Below the pieces are notes generated by a model. The model saw nothing but the letters and a program-made list of their open reading frames with translations. It did no database searches and was not told the DNA's origin. Made by a program: the position numbers and the translations under genes. Below, one piece after another: positions 36,043-48,450 of a DNA stretch of 64,000 bases. The stretch comes from Prostheceraeus crozeri (taxonomy: Eukaryota; Platyhelminthes; Polycladida; Euryleptidae), in contig CAJQUW010004622.1 of NCBI GenBank assembly GCA_907163375.1, forward strand, positions 62,001 to 126,000. Direction: 5' to 3'. The number at the start of each line of letters is the position of its first letter. The stretch's first letter is position 1.

Positions 36043-38430
36043 GTCCAAACATTTTAAAGTAACCTCTCCAATACACTAGCGAAATAATAAATTACAAGTC
36101 TAAGTAAATTTCAATGAGGTTTTAGAAGAGATAACGACTTTTATATGGCCCAAAGCTTTCATACGTGGAAAATGCCAAAATAACTGCAGCAATTGTTCAT
36201 AAACATTTCTCAAGACAAATTTGTCGTCTCAGTTGGTCAAATACGACGATTTCAGAAACAAAAACATTGAATATCATTAACACATGACGTCAATGGGTCA
36301 CGCCGCTCAGTTTTAAAGATCTCTACACAATTTAGAGAGCTAATGAAAATAATTGATATAAATACATGTGATCTTTTCTTTTCAACTTTACACAGTGATA
36401 GCTCACTAAAAGCAGCGGCAATTCATCATTTGGCATGCTGACGGCATGAGGTCGATTCTGTCTGCCTATGGAAGCCCCAACGTTGTTCCTAAACCTGACC
36501 TTGTAGAGTTTTCAATCTGTTAGAAGACCAATGTCCTACAACCATCGCCTGCTGACTCTTCTTTCAAATTTCGTGAAATGATTCTCTGACAGGAAGTGCG
36601 TTCACTATTTCACATGGAGTACATGTAAAATGCAGATCAAGAAACATGCATTCTATCTTACACATTATTGATCAATCGATCTGCCCAAAATATCCATGAA
36701 CTATTCAATAGACACACAAATATCTCTGTCTGGAATTCTGTTACTCTGTCTGGAATCGAACTTCGACGCTTGTTTTAACTCTTCGCCTATCAATAACAGT
36801 GTCAAACAGAAATTGCAAATTACTTGATTGTGTGACATTCACGATGGATGTGTGATGAACAGGATGACAGCATTTTATTGCATTCTTGAAATTCTGCTGC
36901 AGTACCTCCACTCTACATAAGTCAACTTCTTACTCTAAATTTATTATTTCGTAGAAGATGTCAGCGACAATCACAGACAATTTTTTATATATTTTGCATC
37001 GTCTTGGGACCATCAGTCGCCATAATTTCGTGCCCGTGAAAACGATTTGTTTTAAGACATGATCATATTTAAAAAGGAGATTATGAGAAAAAGGAGAAAT
37101 TTTTAATAGCATTCACTAAATATCCCTTGAAATGGCATCTATTCAGGTCTTTTCCATTTTTCAGCTGAGGATGCAACTCAATATTTAATTATTCTATTTA
37201 CATATTTTAAAAAAGTTCAAGTGACAAATCTTTCGAGAAAATTGAGGAACATTTAGTCACTGAATATCTATTCTATACTTCTTTGAGTAAAAACGCTTCC
37301 TGAATCAGAGACATCATAGAATGGGAGACGCTCTCACGTGGAGTAAAAATTTAATGACTATTGAATAAGAGACATGTGACAATTTCATAGATTGCATGTG
37401 AAAAGTTATAGCTTTATAAAATTGATTCTGCGCGATTTACAACCACGCAGATCAGGTAGTATCAGAAGAAGTAGTTGATTGAGTAATGACGAACCTTTTT
37501 ATCAACAGAAGATGAAACAACGGTGGTTATGATGGACCCAAATATGTGCAATAGAAATGTACATGTATATAATCATCTAAACAACGAGACGCTCCTGAAT
37601 CAGATACGCATCAACTTCAGCTGGAAAAACAGTGACAAACGCATCTCTTATTCAAAATTACGATGGTTTTTGACTTTGACCTTGATTTTCAATAAATGTT
37701 CTACTTCTTTGATAGTAACTGATTATTTTCAATTAGAGGAGTACGGCAAGGAGTACATACTGAGACAGAAATACGTTTAAGTAGCGCAGCATGAGTTCTA
37801 TTTTTGTGCTGTATTCAACATCATAAAGTGACTAAGATTGTGTAATTAAAGGGAGATGTGGTGGAACTATATCAGATCACATATCAAAAATTTCATGATG
37901 ACGCGTGGAGATAGTGTTGCGGTAAAATGATGATAGAAATATCTTTATTTCGCATTCAGACATGGTAATGTATTGAAAGCGTTCAATAAGATCATACATA
38001 GCACAAATCGCAGACACAGTCGCAAAGCTGTCAAATGCAGGTCTGAGATTCTTAGCCATGCAAAAAGCCGATCAGTATGGAAAAACTGGATATTAAATCA
38101 TTCAACTGGATTATGGCATTATCTACAAGATAAAATATGTAAAAGATAATCAGTTTCGACAGTGTGGCAAATGGAGAAATCAAAACAATAATAAAGTGCT
38201 GTGTTTCGATAATGAAACTCATACCATAAATGACGATGTAGTCGTTGATAGGGTTGGAATGGATTACACAGAATGAGATAACACGAAACATAAAAGGAAA
38301 ACTCTATCAAAAGAGTCTTATCTACAATTTTTCATTACATCAAATTGTTTGAAAATAAATGTTATAATATATAACATATTAATATAACATATTTAATATA
38401 AAGATTATTTAAAAATAAATCTTCGTATAA
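36043..38430. other. Intronic sequence, no recognised feature
   Basis: No gene or element is supported in this AT-rich stretch. Minor partial inverted similarity near 37340-37370 and 37620-37660 is too weak to call. Confidence 0.4.
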
Positions 38431-38733
38431 TGATAGTAAGGTAAGGTAAGCTAAACTGGCCCAAGCCTATTAGGCTGCTGTCAGTATTTTGTCGATGTGC
38501 ATAAGACTATTATACAGGTTGCAGTCTATTACAATGACCAGTAGGTAACTGATATAGTGTATTGATTCAAGGAGCCTATACGTTCAAACTATGAACAAGG
38601 AGATGTACACTGCATGTGTTTCTGCGGTCAACGGTCGGTTACGGTCAAAGATCTGACGGTTGCGGTTGGTTACGGTTACGGAAGAGTTCTGTACGGTGGA
38701 TTACGGTTAAAAAATTCATCTAACCGCACATCA
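38430..38733. repeat. GGTTACGGTT-rich simple/subterminal repeat
   Basis: 38436-38452 is a short gtaaggtaaggtaagc run. 38625-38712 is dense in ggttacggt units (cggttgcggttggttacggt and ggttacggaagag). Such units occur in subterminal regions of some transposons, but no matching terminus was found, so the type is open. Confidence 0.5.
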
Positions 38734-39351
38734 CTAGTCGCAATACCGGATCACTTTTGCGATACCGGTACTTCGGTATTTGAGCAGTGATAAAACCGGT
38801 ATCATCGGTTGCCACAACACATCTAGTGGTTTGACTGGCGGATGGATGGGAAACCAAAAATAGAGACAACTCTCCCCGCTTCCATTAATGTCGATGGAAT
38901 GTTGAGAAGACAATCGAGGTTGCAGAAGAAACCCGAACCTGCATAATTGTTCTCCCGAGATATTCTTCCATTGTATTCATCGCATCTGCCGATATCATTG
39001 CCAACTCTGTTTTCTCAGATGATTGACGATCTATCTTGGAAATTTGTGGATCATTGGATCTTTGGTGCAATTCAATCTCTTCAGTAAATCGAAACAGCAT
39101 GTCTTCATTAACAACAGTTCTCTTTTCTAGTATGGATTAAGGCTTGTGAAGCTATTGTAGCATAACTGATTGATTTAATGAAGTGATATTGAACTTTCCT
39201 CTGTTTGATAGTTTTCTCATTCCCAAAGCAATATTTGTTCAGCATAATTAAGCAACAGAAACAGAGCAGAAAAATTAGCCGGTATTTAGAAATCATAAAA
39301 CCGGTTTTCGGTATTTCGGAAAATTGGCAAATACCGGCATTGCGGCCCCTA
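38734..39351 (-). mobile_element. Possible hAT-like element with ATACCGG-rich ends
   Basis: The left edge reads ctagtcgcaataccggatca. The right edge, inverted, reads taggggccgcaatgccggta, giving approximate inverted termini with the core CGCAATRCCGG. Subterminal zones on both sides are rich in ataccgg/cggtattt. Inside, on the minus strand, about 39113-38941 is open (DMLFRFTEEIELHQRSNDPQ ... EEYLGRTIMQ), which may be a transposase remnant. I cannot match it firmly to hAT motifs. No target duplication was seen. Confidence 0.5.
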
Positions 39352-39388
39352 ATTGCTACGAATGACAGTCCATTCTGAATAAGTTTTC

Positions 39389-39745
39389 GATGTGTAAAGG
39401 TTATATCATGGCTAGATCTAGTTTAGCAGGTCTCAACAAGGGCAATTGCCCCAAGGCGAGGCCTGCTATGAACTAGATTTAGCCATGATGTAACTGTTTT
39501 AAACCATGTCTGTTTGACACTGATTAACCAAGATATTCTTGATTTATGGAAGTCCGAGTAAACAAATCCCGGGGAATGATAGAAATCGGAATAAATAGTC
39601 CCTCTCAGGCGTTTACGTTCCATATCACTATCACATAGGTAGTGAAATTTAAAACCCTCGGACTTCGCCCTCGGGATGTTTACATGCAACTGCCCTTGTT
39701 GAGACCTGCTAAACTAGATTTATCCATGATATCACCTTTACACAT
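39389..39745. repeat. MITE-like element with ~60-bp inverted ends
   Basis: Left end gatgtgtaaaggttatatca, tggctagatctagtttagca and ggtctcaacaagggca is the inverse of right end tgcccttgttgagacctgct, aaactagatttatccatgat and atcacctttacacata. A second, shorter inverse copy of the aactagatttagccatgatg part follows the left arm near 39473-39498. The middle carries ccctcggacttcgccctcgg. No coding content. Confidence 0.75.
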
Positions 39746-40497
39746 AGTAGAGTTAAACAGGCATGGCTTAATGCATTGAATTATCTTTCCTGTTTGTTGA
39801 AGAAACATCACACAATCGCACAAAAGGTGCACACATCTTAAAGAATCTAGACCCAGTGAATTTGAAGGTCATAAATTTCAGTGATGAGACTAAACAATTA
39901 CTCGAACTGTAAAAAATTCTAGTGCATGTGTATCGGTTTTAAAATGTGAAGAAGCACTGTCGTGAATGAAGCTGATGATTTTATCGATAATTTCCGAGGT
40001 AGCCTGTCCGACAGCCGATGTTCACCCGGAAAAAACATGAAATGAAACATGAGAGCATTGGACGACTTCTCAAAATCAGACATGCAGATACACTGTTCTC
40101 TGAATGGTGGGTAATTTAAGTTGTATGCCAGAGCTCTTCAGACTTTTCATCAAAGTTTCCCGGTAAGAAAGTGGTTATTTCTTTCAAATCAATGTGTCCG
40201 CGAAATTTCTTCTCCTGCATCTCTTCATCTTTATCACAATTTGATCGTATGTAGAAATTTGCGCGTAGAGACGACAAGGCAGAACAAATATTTTGAGTCA
40301 ACAGAACCTCCTACGCCAAGTTGTTGTCACTAAAACGGGTCAGGTGTTGCCGACTTCGCTGACAGATCATCTGAGAATATCGTTGAGCATCACCGCTGCT
40401 AACAAAAGCTTTCACATTGGCTGTCGTCTATCAAATAGATTCAATATTGCCTTGCCTTATCTTTGACGTATTCCTTGCAGCCGTGCAGGTATCTCTG
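39746..40497. other. Intronic sequence, no recognised feature
   Basis: Nothing beyond chance open frames is seen. Confidence 0.4.
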
Positions 40498-40645
40498 TGT
40501 TACAATGGCTTAGTTCTCGACCTCTATATCTCTTGGTTGTGCGGTCGAACCCCTTCGGAGTCACTGGAAACCGGCTAAGTGCACCACGACTCTCCATCCT
40601 ACATTTGACCATGTCAGCATCGTCCAGGGATGAGAACGCTACTTT
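40498..40645 (+). repeat. Diverged tRNA-derived SINE related to S1
   Basis: It has an A-box-like tacaatggcttagttctcga, a B-box-like gcggtcgaaccccttcggag and S1-like gtcactgg, and then ttgaccatgtcagcatcgtc and cagggatgagaacg at the position of the S1 gtcagcaccgtccaag segment. The central part differs from S1. Confidence 0.55.
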
Positions 40646-41612
40646 TCTGGAGACCATTTTCAGTTTTAATATGATTACATGATATCCAAGAGTCAATTTT
40701 ATGTAGTTATGAATCTTTATGCGACTACACACTATTAGCCCTAAGTTGTGCTTAAAAATACATTGATTATGACGCACTAAGGCCACAGATAATAATAAAC
40801 TAGAGCTCAACCATATTGAGGCGAAGTATCGCAGACAATACCTCCACCCTTTTGGGAGCATAACTAGTACAACTTTTGTTTTTTTAAAAAAAGCCGCAGG
40901 CGAAACCTCCAACCTCCGTCAAGAGGGGCCCACTGATCATCAGAGAGGGGCCCATCGGTCGACAGAGGGGGAGAAATATTCTCTTCCCTGATCGTCGGGA
41001 GACTTATCGACGTCAAAGCTCATTACCATGTAGATGACATGAGATGAAACGGAATAAAACTAAACAAAATCAATTTTTAACTTTTTTAATCTCTTTAACT
41101 TATCTTATATGAACAGATGTAACCTGACAGCATGAAATTGCATTTAATTGCTACAAATTATAATTTTCTGTTCCTGTTACATAAGCATATACGTGAGCAT
41201 GAAAATCATTTTACTTTTATAAATTTCGGTAGACTGTAGTCAGGGGAATGACAGGCATAAAACTATTAATAAACCCATGCTGGTGAAATGGCTCGAATAT
41301 CCATGATATTACATCTTAATGATACAGTCAGCTTATATGAAAATATCATTTTCAATAAAAAGAATTTTTAAAAAGCGAACAAATCTTCATTTTCATGCTG
41401 ATTAACTTGTGATATTAAAAAAATGCAAAGTGCATGAAAGTAGAAAAAATATAACAGAATTGGTTGCGTACATCATAATATCACAAAAATTAAAAAGTTA
41501 CAAGGTCAAAATAAAGTGGTGTTAGAGCCATCTGCCTCGCGAAAAAATTCAATTATTTCATCATCATTAAATAAATAAAATAATAAAATATTTTTTAAAA
41601 AAATGAGAATTG
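40646..41612. other. Intronic sequence, no recognised feature
   Basis: Contains a short duplicated gaggggcccactgatcatca/gaggggcccatcggtc motif near 40922-40965. Otherwise featureless. Confidence 0.4.
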
Positions 41613-41738
41613 TTGTCTCGCTGGCACAGTGGTTAAGTCCTTGGCCTACCGATCTATTGGTCTGGTAATCGAACCCCCAAAGTGTCATTGGAAATCGGTA
41701 GGAAGGGCATCCGTATCATAAGCACCAAAGCACTCCAC
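41613..41738 (+). repeat. SINE S1, 3'-truncated
   Basis: Head and middle of S1 (tctcgctggcacagtggtta, ccttggcctaccgatctatt, gtaatcgaacccccaaagtg, ggaagggcatccgtatcat, caaagcactcca) stop at about 41738. The expected gattaaagtctgac segment is replaced by the Jockey-like LINE sequence, so one element broke the other. Confidence 0.75.
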
Positions 41739-42650
41739 CTTGAACATTCCTACATGTCTCACTTCCACCAATTGGGGACAACAGCAAGAGACCATCGTGG
41801 CCACCTGCAAGGCCATCACACGTCCCCACTTGGAATACACATCCACAGTCTGGTCACTAATCATCTCACAAACAAACATCGACAATCTACAAGCAATACA
41901 GAACAAGGCGCTCAGGATCGCCACAGGATACACACCCGACACAAACACACAGCACTTACACGACTAAACACACGGTCTCCCCATTGCTGAACATCCCACA
42001 TTACACGCAAAACAGCTTCTACACAAAGCGAAACATCAACGGCACCCTCTTTATCTCCTCTAGCAACAACCTCTCAGATAACAAAAACCCACAATTTTCA
42101 ACACAAGGAGGTACACAGTCATCCAACGCAACAGCAAAACAACTACTCAAGCAACAACGGTTGTGACATTAAAGTAAGCTTAAGACCGAAATTCATTTCA
42201 AAATTGATGCAAACAAAAACTGTCTCCAATGTTTCACACCCAACACGTCGGCACATACCTAGCGCACAGGCAAAACAATGATATCATTGACGCAATCCCT
42301 CACAGTTCACACATCAGAACAAATACTGTACAGACGTACACGCAGAAAATTGGCACAGCTCTGCACCAACAAATCACCCTTCTTAAAAGAGTATCTATAC
42401 AAAATAAACCCCTCTGTCCACTCTTCACCTCTTTGCCCCCTATGCAAATCACAGCCACAAACTACAAAACACCTCTTCTCCTACACTCACATACAGACGT
42501 CGCCCACACCATGGGACCTGTGAGTTGCCCCCGTCAGGTGTGGGGAGAACACCTGACGGCCCCCTGGACCCCCTCCCAATAGCAGAGAGGGAGTAGGTCC
42601 ACACCACCACCACCAGGAGTAGAGACGGAGAAACGGTTGTGACATTAAAG
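41739..42650 (+). mobile_element. Jockey-like LINE 3' fragment with a 78-bp interruption
   Basis: Two pieces resemble the C-terminal end of Jockey-superfamily RT proteins. 41760-41966 encodes ATCKAITRPHLEYTSTVWSL, then ISQTNIDNLQAIQNKALRIA. About 42290-42520 encodes RRTRRKLAQLCTNKSPFLKE and the Cys-rich SPLCPLCKSQPQTTKHLF, which is characteristic of the end of these ORFs. Between them, at about 42157-42235, sits a 78-bp block that recurs at about 42631-42711. It is strongly 5' truncated and several frames are used, so it is dead. Base composition is less AT-rich than the flanks. Confidence 0.78.
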
Positions 42651-42711
42651 TAAGCTTAAGACCGAAATTCATTTCAAAATTGATGCAAAACAAACACTGT
42701 CTCCAATGTTT
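42157..42711 (+). repeat. Pair of ~78-bp direct repeats flanking LINE piece
   Basis: cggttgtgacattaaagtaa and its continuation to ctgtctccaatgttt are present at 42158-42235 and again at 42633-42710. The copies are nearly identical, with one inserted base in the second copy. They bracket the distal LINE piece with its GC-rich 3' tail. The block is also found between the proximal and distal pieces of the ORF, so a simple target duplication does not explain everything. Confidence 0.8.
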
Positions 42712-45700
42712 TCCTAAATTCCGCATTCACCGGGGCTTGAACCTTGGTTTTCCACACTGAAACCTCTGCTGAAGCAAATGAGCAGCGTTGACCGAGTGAC
42801 AGATGCCCGATATAGTCTACTTCGACGCATCCTCTTGTCTGCAACGCAGTTGTATAGATAATGAATTGTCGGAATGTGAGATATCACGATAGATTGACTG
42901 TCTCATCATGTCAACATCTCATTATCTCTTCTGACAAAGCAATTCTAACCAATTCAAGTGTTAGTTAGGGTCGATTTTCTATGGCAGCGTTGAAGCAACA
43001 CAAGATATCCGTGTACAACTTCCTTCTGCGTTGAAGGATCAGGGAAGAGCGATGCTTTGAACATGCAAGATTAAATCAGGATGATAAAGTTCGCGTATCA
43101 ACGGTATATGCTACATTTTTCAGATAATCATTCACATGTCAGCAGAAATTTGATCAATGAAGAACGGTCAATAATCAAATTAATACGTATACGTAAATGA
43201 ATGGTATATGAGCGACAGCGCTTATCATAGAATTGAAACTTAGAAGTTTCGGTTTCTTAGAAGTGCAACTTTCAATAGAACTATATTTTCTTTTTTTGCG
43301 AAAAACGCCTCAAAATAGGTATAAAAGTTTTAATGGTACGACGTTTCAAAGATCATAACATGCAAAATTTAAATGTAGGCCCTAACTAATGTAAAATTTA
43401 CAGATATCTATGACTGCAGAAGGAGGAAATACCAAAAGGATCAAGAAATCTTATTTAACCTAGCATATAAAAACACAATAAGAAGAGTAAATTATATGGC
43501 AGTACAAAAGTATATGTACAAGTGAAACGGAGTTGATGACAGCATTTCAAGAAGAGCACAAAACTGTCATAAGAAGGATCAAATACCCCTCCCCTCAATT
43601 CCTTTTTCGCAAAAAAAAAGAAAAATATAGTAGAATAAAAGGCATGGCCAAGTATCTAAAACAGATTTCAGCAGAACGTTGGCACTGCCAGGAACTAATA
43701 TTGAGGTCAGAAGACTAATCTAAATGCATTGACTGAGAAGCAGTAATTCCTGCATTCCACTGAAAATTATCAAATCAAGGTGATGGCATCAAAGTAATGG
43801 TCGGTATTGTCTCTATTATAAAACTAAAGCTCTGGTGACCTAGTACCACCACCGTATACGATTGGCATCAAGTAAACAAAACTGCATACTTAGGATTTTC
43901 ATATGTCCTAAAATGTTCGATCTTTTGAGTCACAAACAGCTTCTCCATATCAGTTGGTGGGTCCGACAAATCAAACTGTTGCAAAGGACACATTGGCACC
44001 ATAAACCCATATACACATACTGCATAGAAAACAAAATTCAAAAATATTTTTAAAAAAAGACTTTACAACTGTATTTGCATTGCTAAAGAGACAAATGTCT
44101 TCTCCACAAACAAGTATACTTATCATTTTCAATATAGAAAATTCATGGATAATTCGGTTATATTCGGGTAAGTGCGGCCACCCTGAATAAATCTAAGGCA
44201 GAAACATTGCCGATGCTTTCAAGAGTATGACAATGCTATGAAAATTTTTTATTACGAAGCAAGAATTCTCAGTCATTGGCAATTCAATTGGATTGAACCG
44301 TTAAAAAAAACCTCACTCCCTAGAATAAACAAGTATTCTACACAATGTTTCGCATCCACAACCGTTTACATAGATCTAAACATAGTCCAAGTGTTAACGT
44401 AAGCCTATGTTAGGTTTCGTTGGCCTATGTTAGGATCTCGACCCGAAATGCTTGCGAAATCTCGTTTTTCATATTTAAGATGCGTATCAAGGGAGTGAAC
44501 GCTTTTTCTTGAATAATCTAATTCATGATCTTCCCGTTTGCTGTCATTACTTAATGTCCCAGCTTTGCCTAAGAGATTAACATGATTGTGGTTAAAAAAA
44601 GTGAAAATTACACGTTTAAACAGCTTAGACTGAAATACATGGGGAATTCATGGGAAATTCATCAGAAAATAATGCATTGCTAAGACATGATGTGAATGGC
44701 CAACTTTGTTTGATGTACATACATTGTGTACGTTCATTGTTTGAGAAACACATTCTCCTATGTTGTCATCTTTTAGTTCGTTATTCATAATCATTTACCA
44801 GGGATTTGAAATTTTTGATATTTAAAGGATGTCCAGTAAGTAAAGGTAATCGTGCAAAATGAAAGCAACACCCCACACGAAAAAATGCACATACCATCAC
44901 CGAGACCATCGATGACTTACCAAATTGTGGTTTTCTCGGAGTGTCAAATACTGCAGGCCAACATGAATAAGCTATTAATTACACTTCAAATCACTACAGA
45001 ATCAAATCATCAGTATAATGATATTTCTCTTTAATCAAAGGTCACATAAACAACGAAATGAGTAAGACAAATACGCATAATACACAAATCATCGGACACA
45101 TAATTCATGTATCTAACTATCTTTCGGGATACATGCAAAAATCACTCAATAAAAGACTTTATCCTTCTCAATGATAAATCCCTTTTAAACCCCCGCAAAA
45201 GTATCTTGCCCTTCACAAAGAATTCAAAAAACCAGAGAAAAGCAGCTCGTCTCAAGATTTAACATAACAAGATGCTGCACTGCGCGGTGATTTATCCTTC
45301 AGCAAAGCTTTCATCAATCATTCCAAATATCCTTTATGATCGAGCAGTCGATTAAGATATGTAGATAAGTAGATAAGAATAATAATAAGTAGATTAAGAA
45401 TGCAGATAAGTCAATGTCTTAGGTAATTGCAAATTTATTTCATGAATATCTCATGTTTTTCTTAAGATTTCGCGTTGCTAATGCAACACATTTGTATGAT
45501 TTATTCATTTATCAAAATTATCACATGTGAGATGCACTTATCAAAAATGTGCACCCTGCCGGTCAATAGCTAAATGGTCAAAAGTAATAAGATTATCTAT
45601 CAAATTTAGTAAGTATTTCGAATGATACAAAACTGCATTTACATTTACACAGTATGCTATTATCCCTCTTCAGCTAACAAACCTGTAATTCCGAAAATAT

Positions 45701-45717
45701 TATATACACGTACATAA
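42712..45717. other. Intronic sequence, no recognised feature
   Basis: About 3 kb of AT-rich DNA without any element or exon that I recognise. A minor direct repeat of gcctatgttagg lies near 44402-44432. Confidence 0.4.
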
Positions 45718-45832
45718 CAGGGATGATCCGCTCTGATAACCGATTTCTCACATCACATAATTTCAAAATTCCTCACACATATCACCATGTTTCTCACGTT
45801 TTCTCACATTTCTCACATGCGGACCATCCCTG
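45718..45832. repeat. Short hAT-like MITE with CAGGGATGRTCCGC ends
   Basis: A 115-bp segment starting cagggatgatccgct and ending gcggaccatccctg, 14-bp inverted termini with one mismatch. The interior is rich in tctcaca units (ttctcacgttttctcacatt). The CAGGG start suggests hAT, but the target duplication is not clear (only acat is shared). Confidence 0.65.
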
Positions 45833-45833
45833 A

Positions 45834-45960
45834 CATTTCCGTGCTATAGGGGCTAAAGGCTTCGTCTTGCGATCCTACGATCATGTGGCAAAGTCTCGAG
45901 AATGGTCTCACAGTGATGAAAATATCCATCCGACTGTGGCGTCACTTACAACCCTTATAT
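45834..45960 (+). repeat. Diverged tRNA-derived SINE related to S1
   Basis: ttccgtgctataggggctaa, ttcgtcttgcgatcctacga, ggcaaagtctcgagaatg and tcacagtgatgaaaatatcc keep the layout of S1 (A-box region, tctcgag at the B-box position) at low identity. Confidence 0.4.
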
Positions 45961-45963
45961 CTT

Positions 45964-46536
45964 AATTCAGGTAAATATATATTTTCGAAAAAACACCACT
46001 TGCAATCGTAAAGCAGTTGCATTTTCGCGAGCTTTCGAACGCTGACTGCTGTCTTAATCATGCAGAGTGAATTTTGCGAGTACAAACTGAACATGCATTC
46101 AAGACTGACCACATCTCATCACGTGATATAAAATTACAGGTTAGCACCTCAACAGTTGAGGGCAACTTAAAACCAAATGTTGCTGTGATACTACTTGTGA
46201 AAATAAATGCAGAAGTGTCACAAAGTAATACTTACGTGTTGCTACTTATGAATGCAAATAAGTAAGATGAATAAATGATAATAAAAAGTAAGAGTCAATG
46301 AATAACAAAGTTATCGCTGTACAAAGAGATAAGTGGATTCCAAATATCACTGAACTGATGGCCACCATCTCTGTTGTAAATCATGTCACGATTTGAGTGG
46401 ATGTAGATTGCCTCCTTTGTACACGCTAAATTCACTTTGCATGATTAAAATAGCAGCCAACGGTCGAAAACGCGCGAAAATCCAACTGTTTTACGATTAC
46501 AAATGGTGTTTTTTCGAAAATATATTTACCTGAATT
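45964..46536. mobile_element. Non-autonomous element with ~120-bp inverted repeats
   Basis: The left end (aattcaggtaaatatatatt, ttcgaaaaaacacca, tgcaatcgtaaagcagttgc) is the inverse of the right end (aactgttttacgattacaaa, tggtgttttttcgaaaat, atatttacctgaatt). The arms continue inward to tgcagagtgaattttgcg (46064) and cactttgcatgattaaaata (46433). The ~340-bp centre has a 63-codon chance frame only. Family and target duplication are undetermined. Confidence 0.8.
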
Positions 46537-47499
<963 letters not shown>

Positions 47500-48021
47500 C
47501 ACAGAATTAGACAGGTCGTCTCTTCTTCTGTTTGACTAGAAAGGAAACATCAGAACATGTAACGTTAATGAAATGGCACAATCTGCTGACATAATACCAT
47601 AGAAATCGAACAATGAGCAGTCAGTTCAATATCAAACACGCAAAATTATCTGAAGTTTCAGTGACTGTTATCAACCGGATCACACAGCAAAGAGACGCAG
47701 TCGATGTCAAGTTCTACAGAGAAGTTCGTGAACGTTTTTTCGTGCGCCTGCTAACTTTTTTAATAATGATCGGAGGGCCCAACATCATCGAGAAAACTTT
47801 TGCGCAATGATCTGAATTCTTCGAATCTGAAGGAATTGTGGCGATCGGAGCATTTTGAAGGAATTCAGAGCAATCCGCAAGCGACGCACGACTATTTTTC
47901 CTATCTCTGCAAGGTATTAAGAAATTCTTTTTGCCCACTTAATAGGTTCCTGCATGTGCCATTGTTTTGAATCAGTTTGCACTTCTAGCAAAGTGACACG
48001 GTTAAACAATCTAATTCTGTG
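47500..48021. mobile_element. hAT-type non-autonomous element, copy D (type II), intact ends
   Basis: A 522-bp element from cacagaattag (47500-47510) to ctaattctgtg (48011-48021), perfect 11-bp inverted termini. It has a perfect 8-bp target duplication tcttgtac (47492-47499 and 48022-48029). It contains a 65-codon open frame (MSSQFNIKHAKLSEVSVTVI ...), also visible but broken in copy C, with no recognised domain. It looks like the youngest copy of the family. Confidence 0.9.
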
Positions 48022-48038
48022 TCTTGTACACTACAATA

Positions 48039-48265
48039 CACTTAGCACAATTGATAACGCACCACCTGTCAAATCCAGCTAATTCGAAGTAAATCGCTTC
48101 GATTGAATATGGAATGAAGGATGCACGCTAATTGACATAGATATCTGCACGACGGCGGTCTGGTGGTGGGATTGCGTAATTGTTCAGACTCCATTCTTTA
48201 TCAATCGTGTATAGCGATCAATTTGACGGATTTGACAGGTGGTGCGTTTTCAATTGTGCTAAGTG
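48039..48265. mobile_element. Tc1/mariner-type MITE, TA-flanked
   Basis: A 227-bp element with about 38-bp inverted ends: cacttagcacaattgataac, gcaccacctgtcaaatcc (48039-48076) against ggatttgacaggtggtgcgt, tttcaattgtgctaagtg (48228-48265). It is flanked by TA on both sides. The arms differ by only one or two bases. It starts only nine bases after the target duplication of copy D. No coding content. Confidence 0.85.
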
Positions 48266-48450
48266 TACCTCAATTCTTCTCGAAAATGCCCACCCTGGAC
48301 TCCTAAGGGTATGAGAAAACGTATCACATCAACGGTTAGTACTACAGTCTCACTCAAGTTTGATACCTGTAACCACGTATCTCCGTCTACTTGATTCTCG
48401 TCTAAGCATGACTGAAAGCACAAACATCACTAAACTATTTCAAATAAATA

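Noticed and set aside
42487-42726. Gly/Trp-rich minus-strand frame
   Set aside because: Antisense shadow of the GC-rich 3' end of the Jockey-like LINE fragment.
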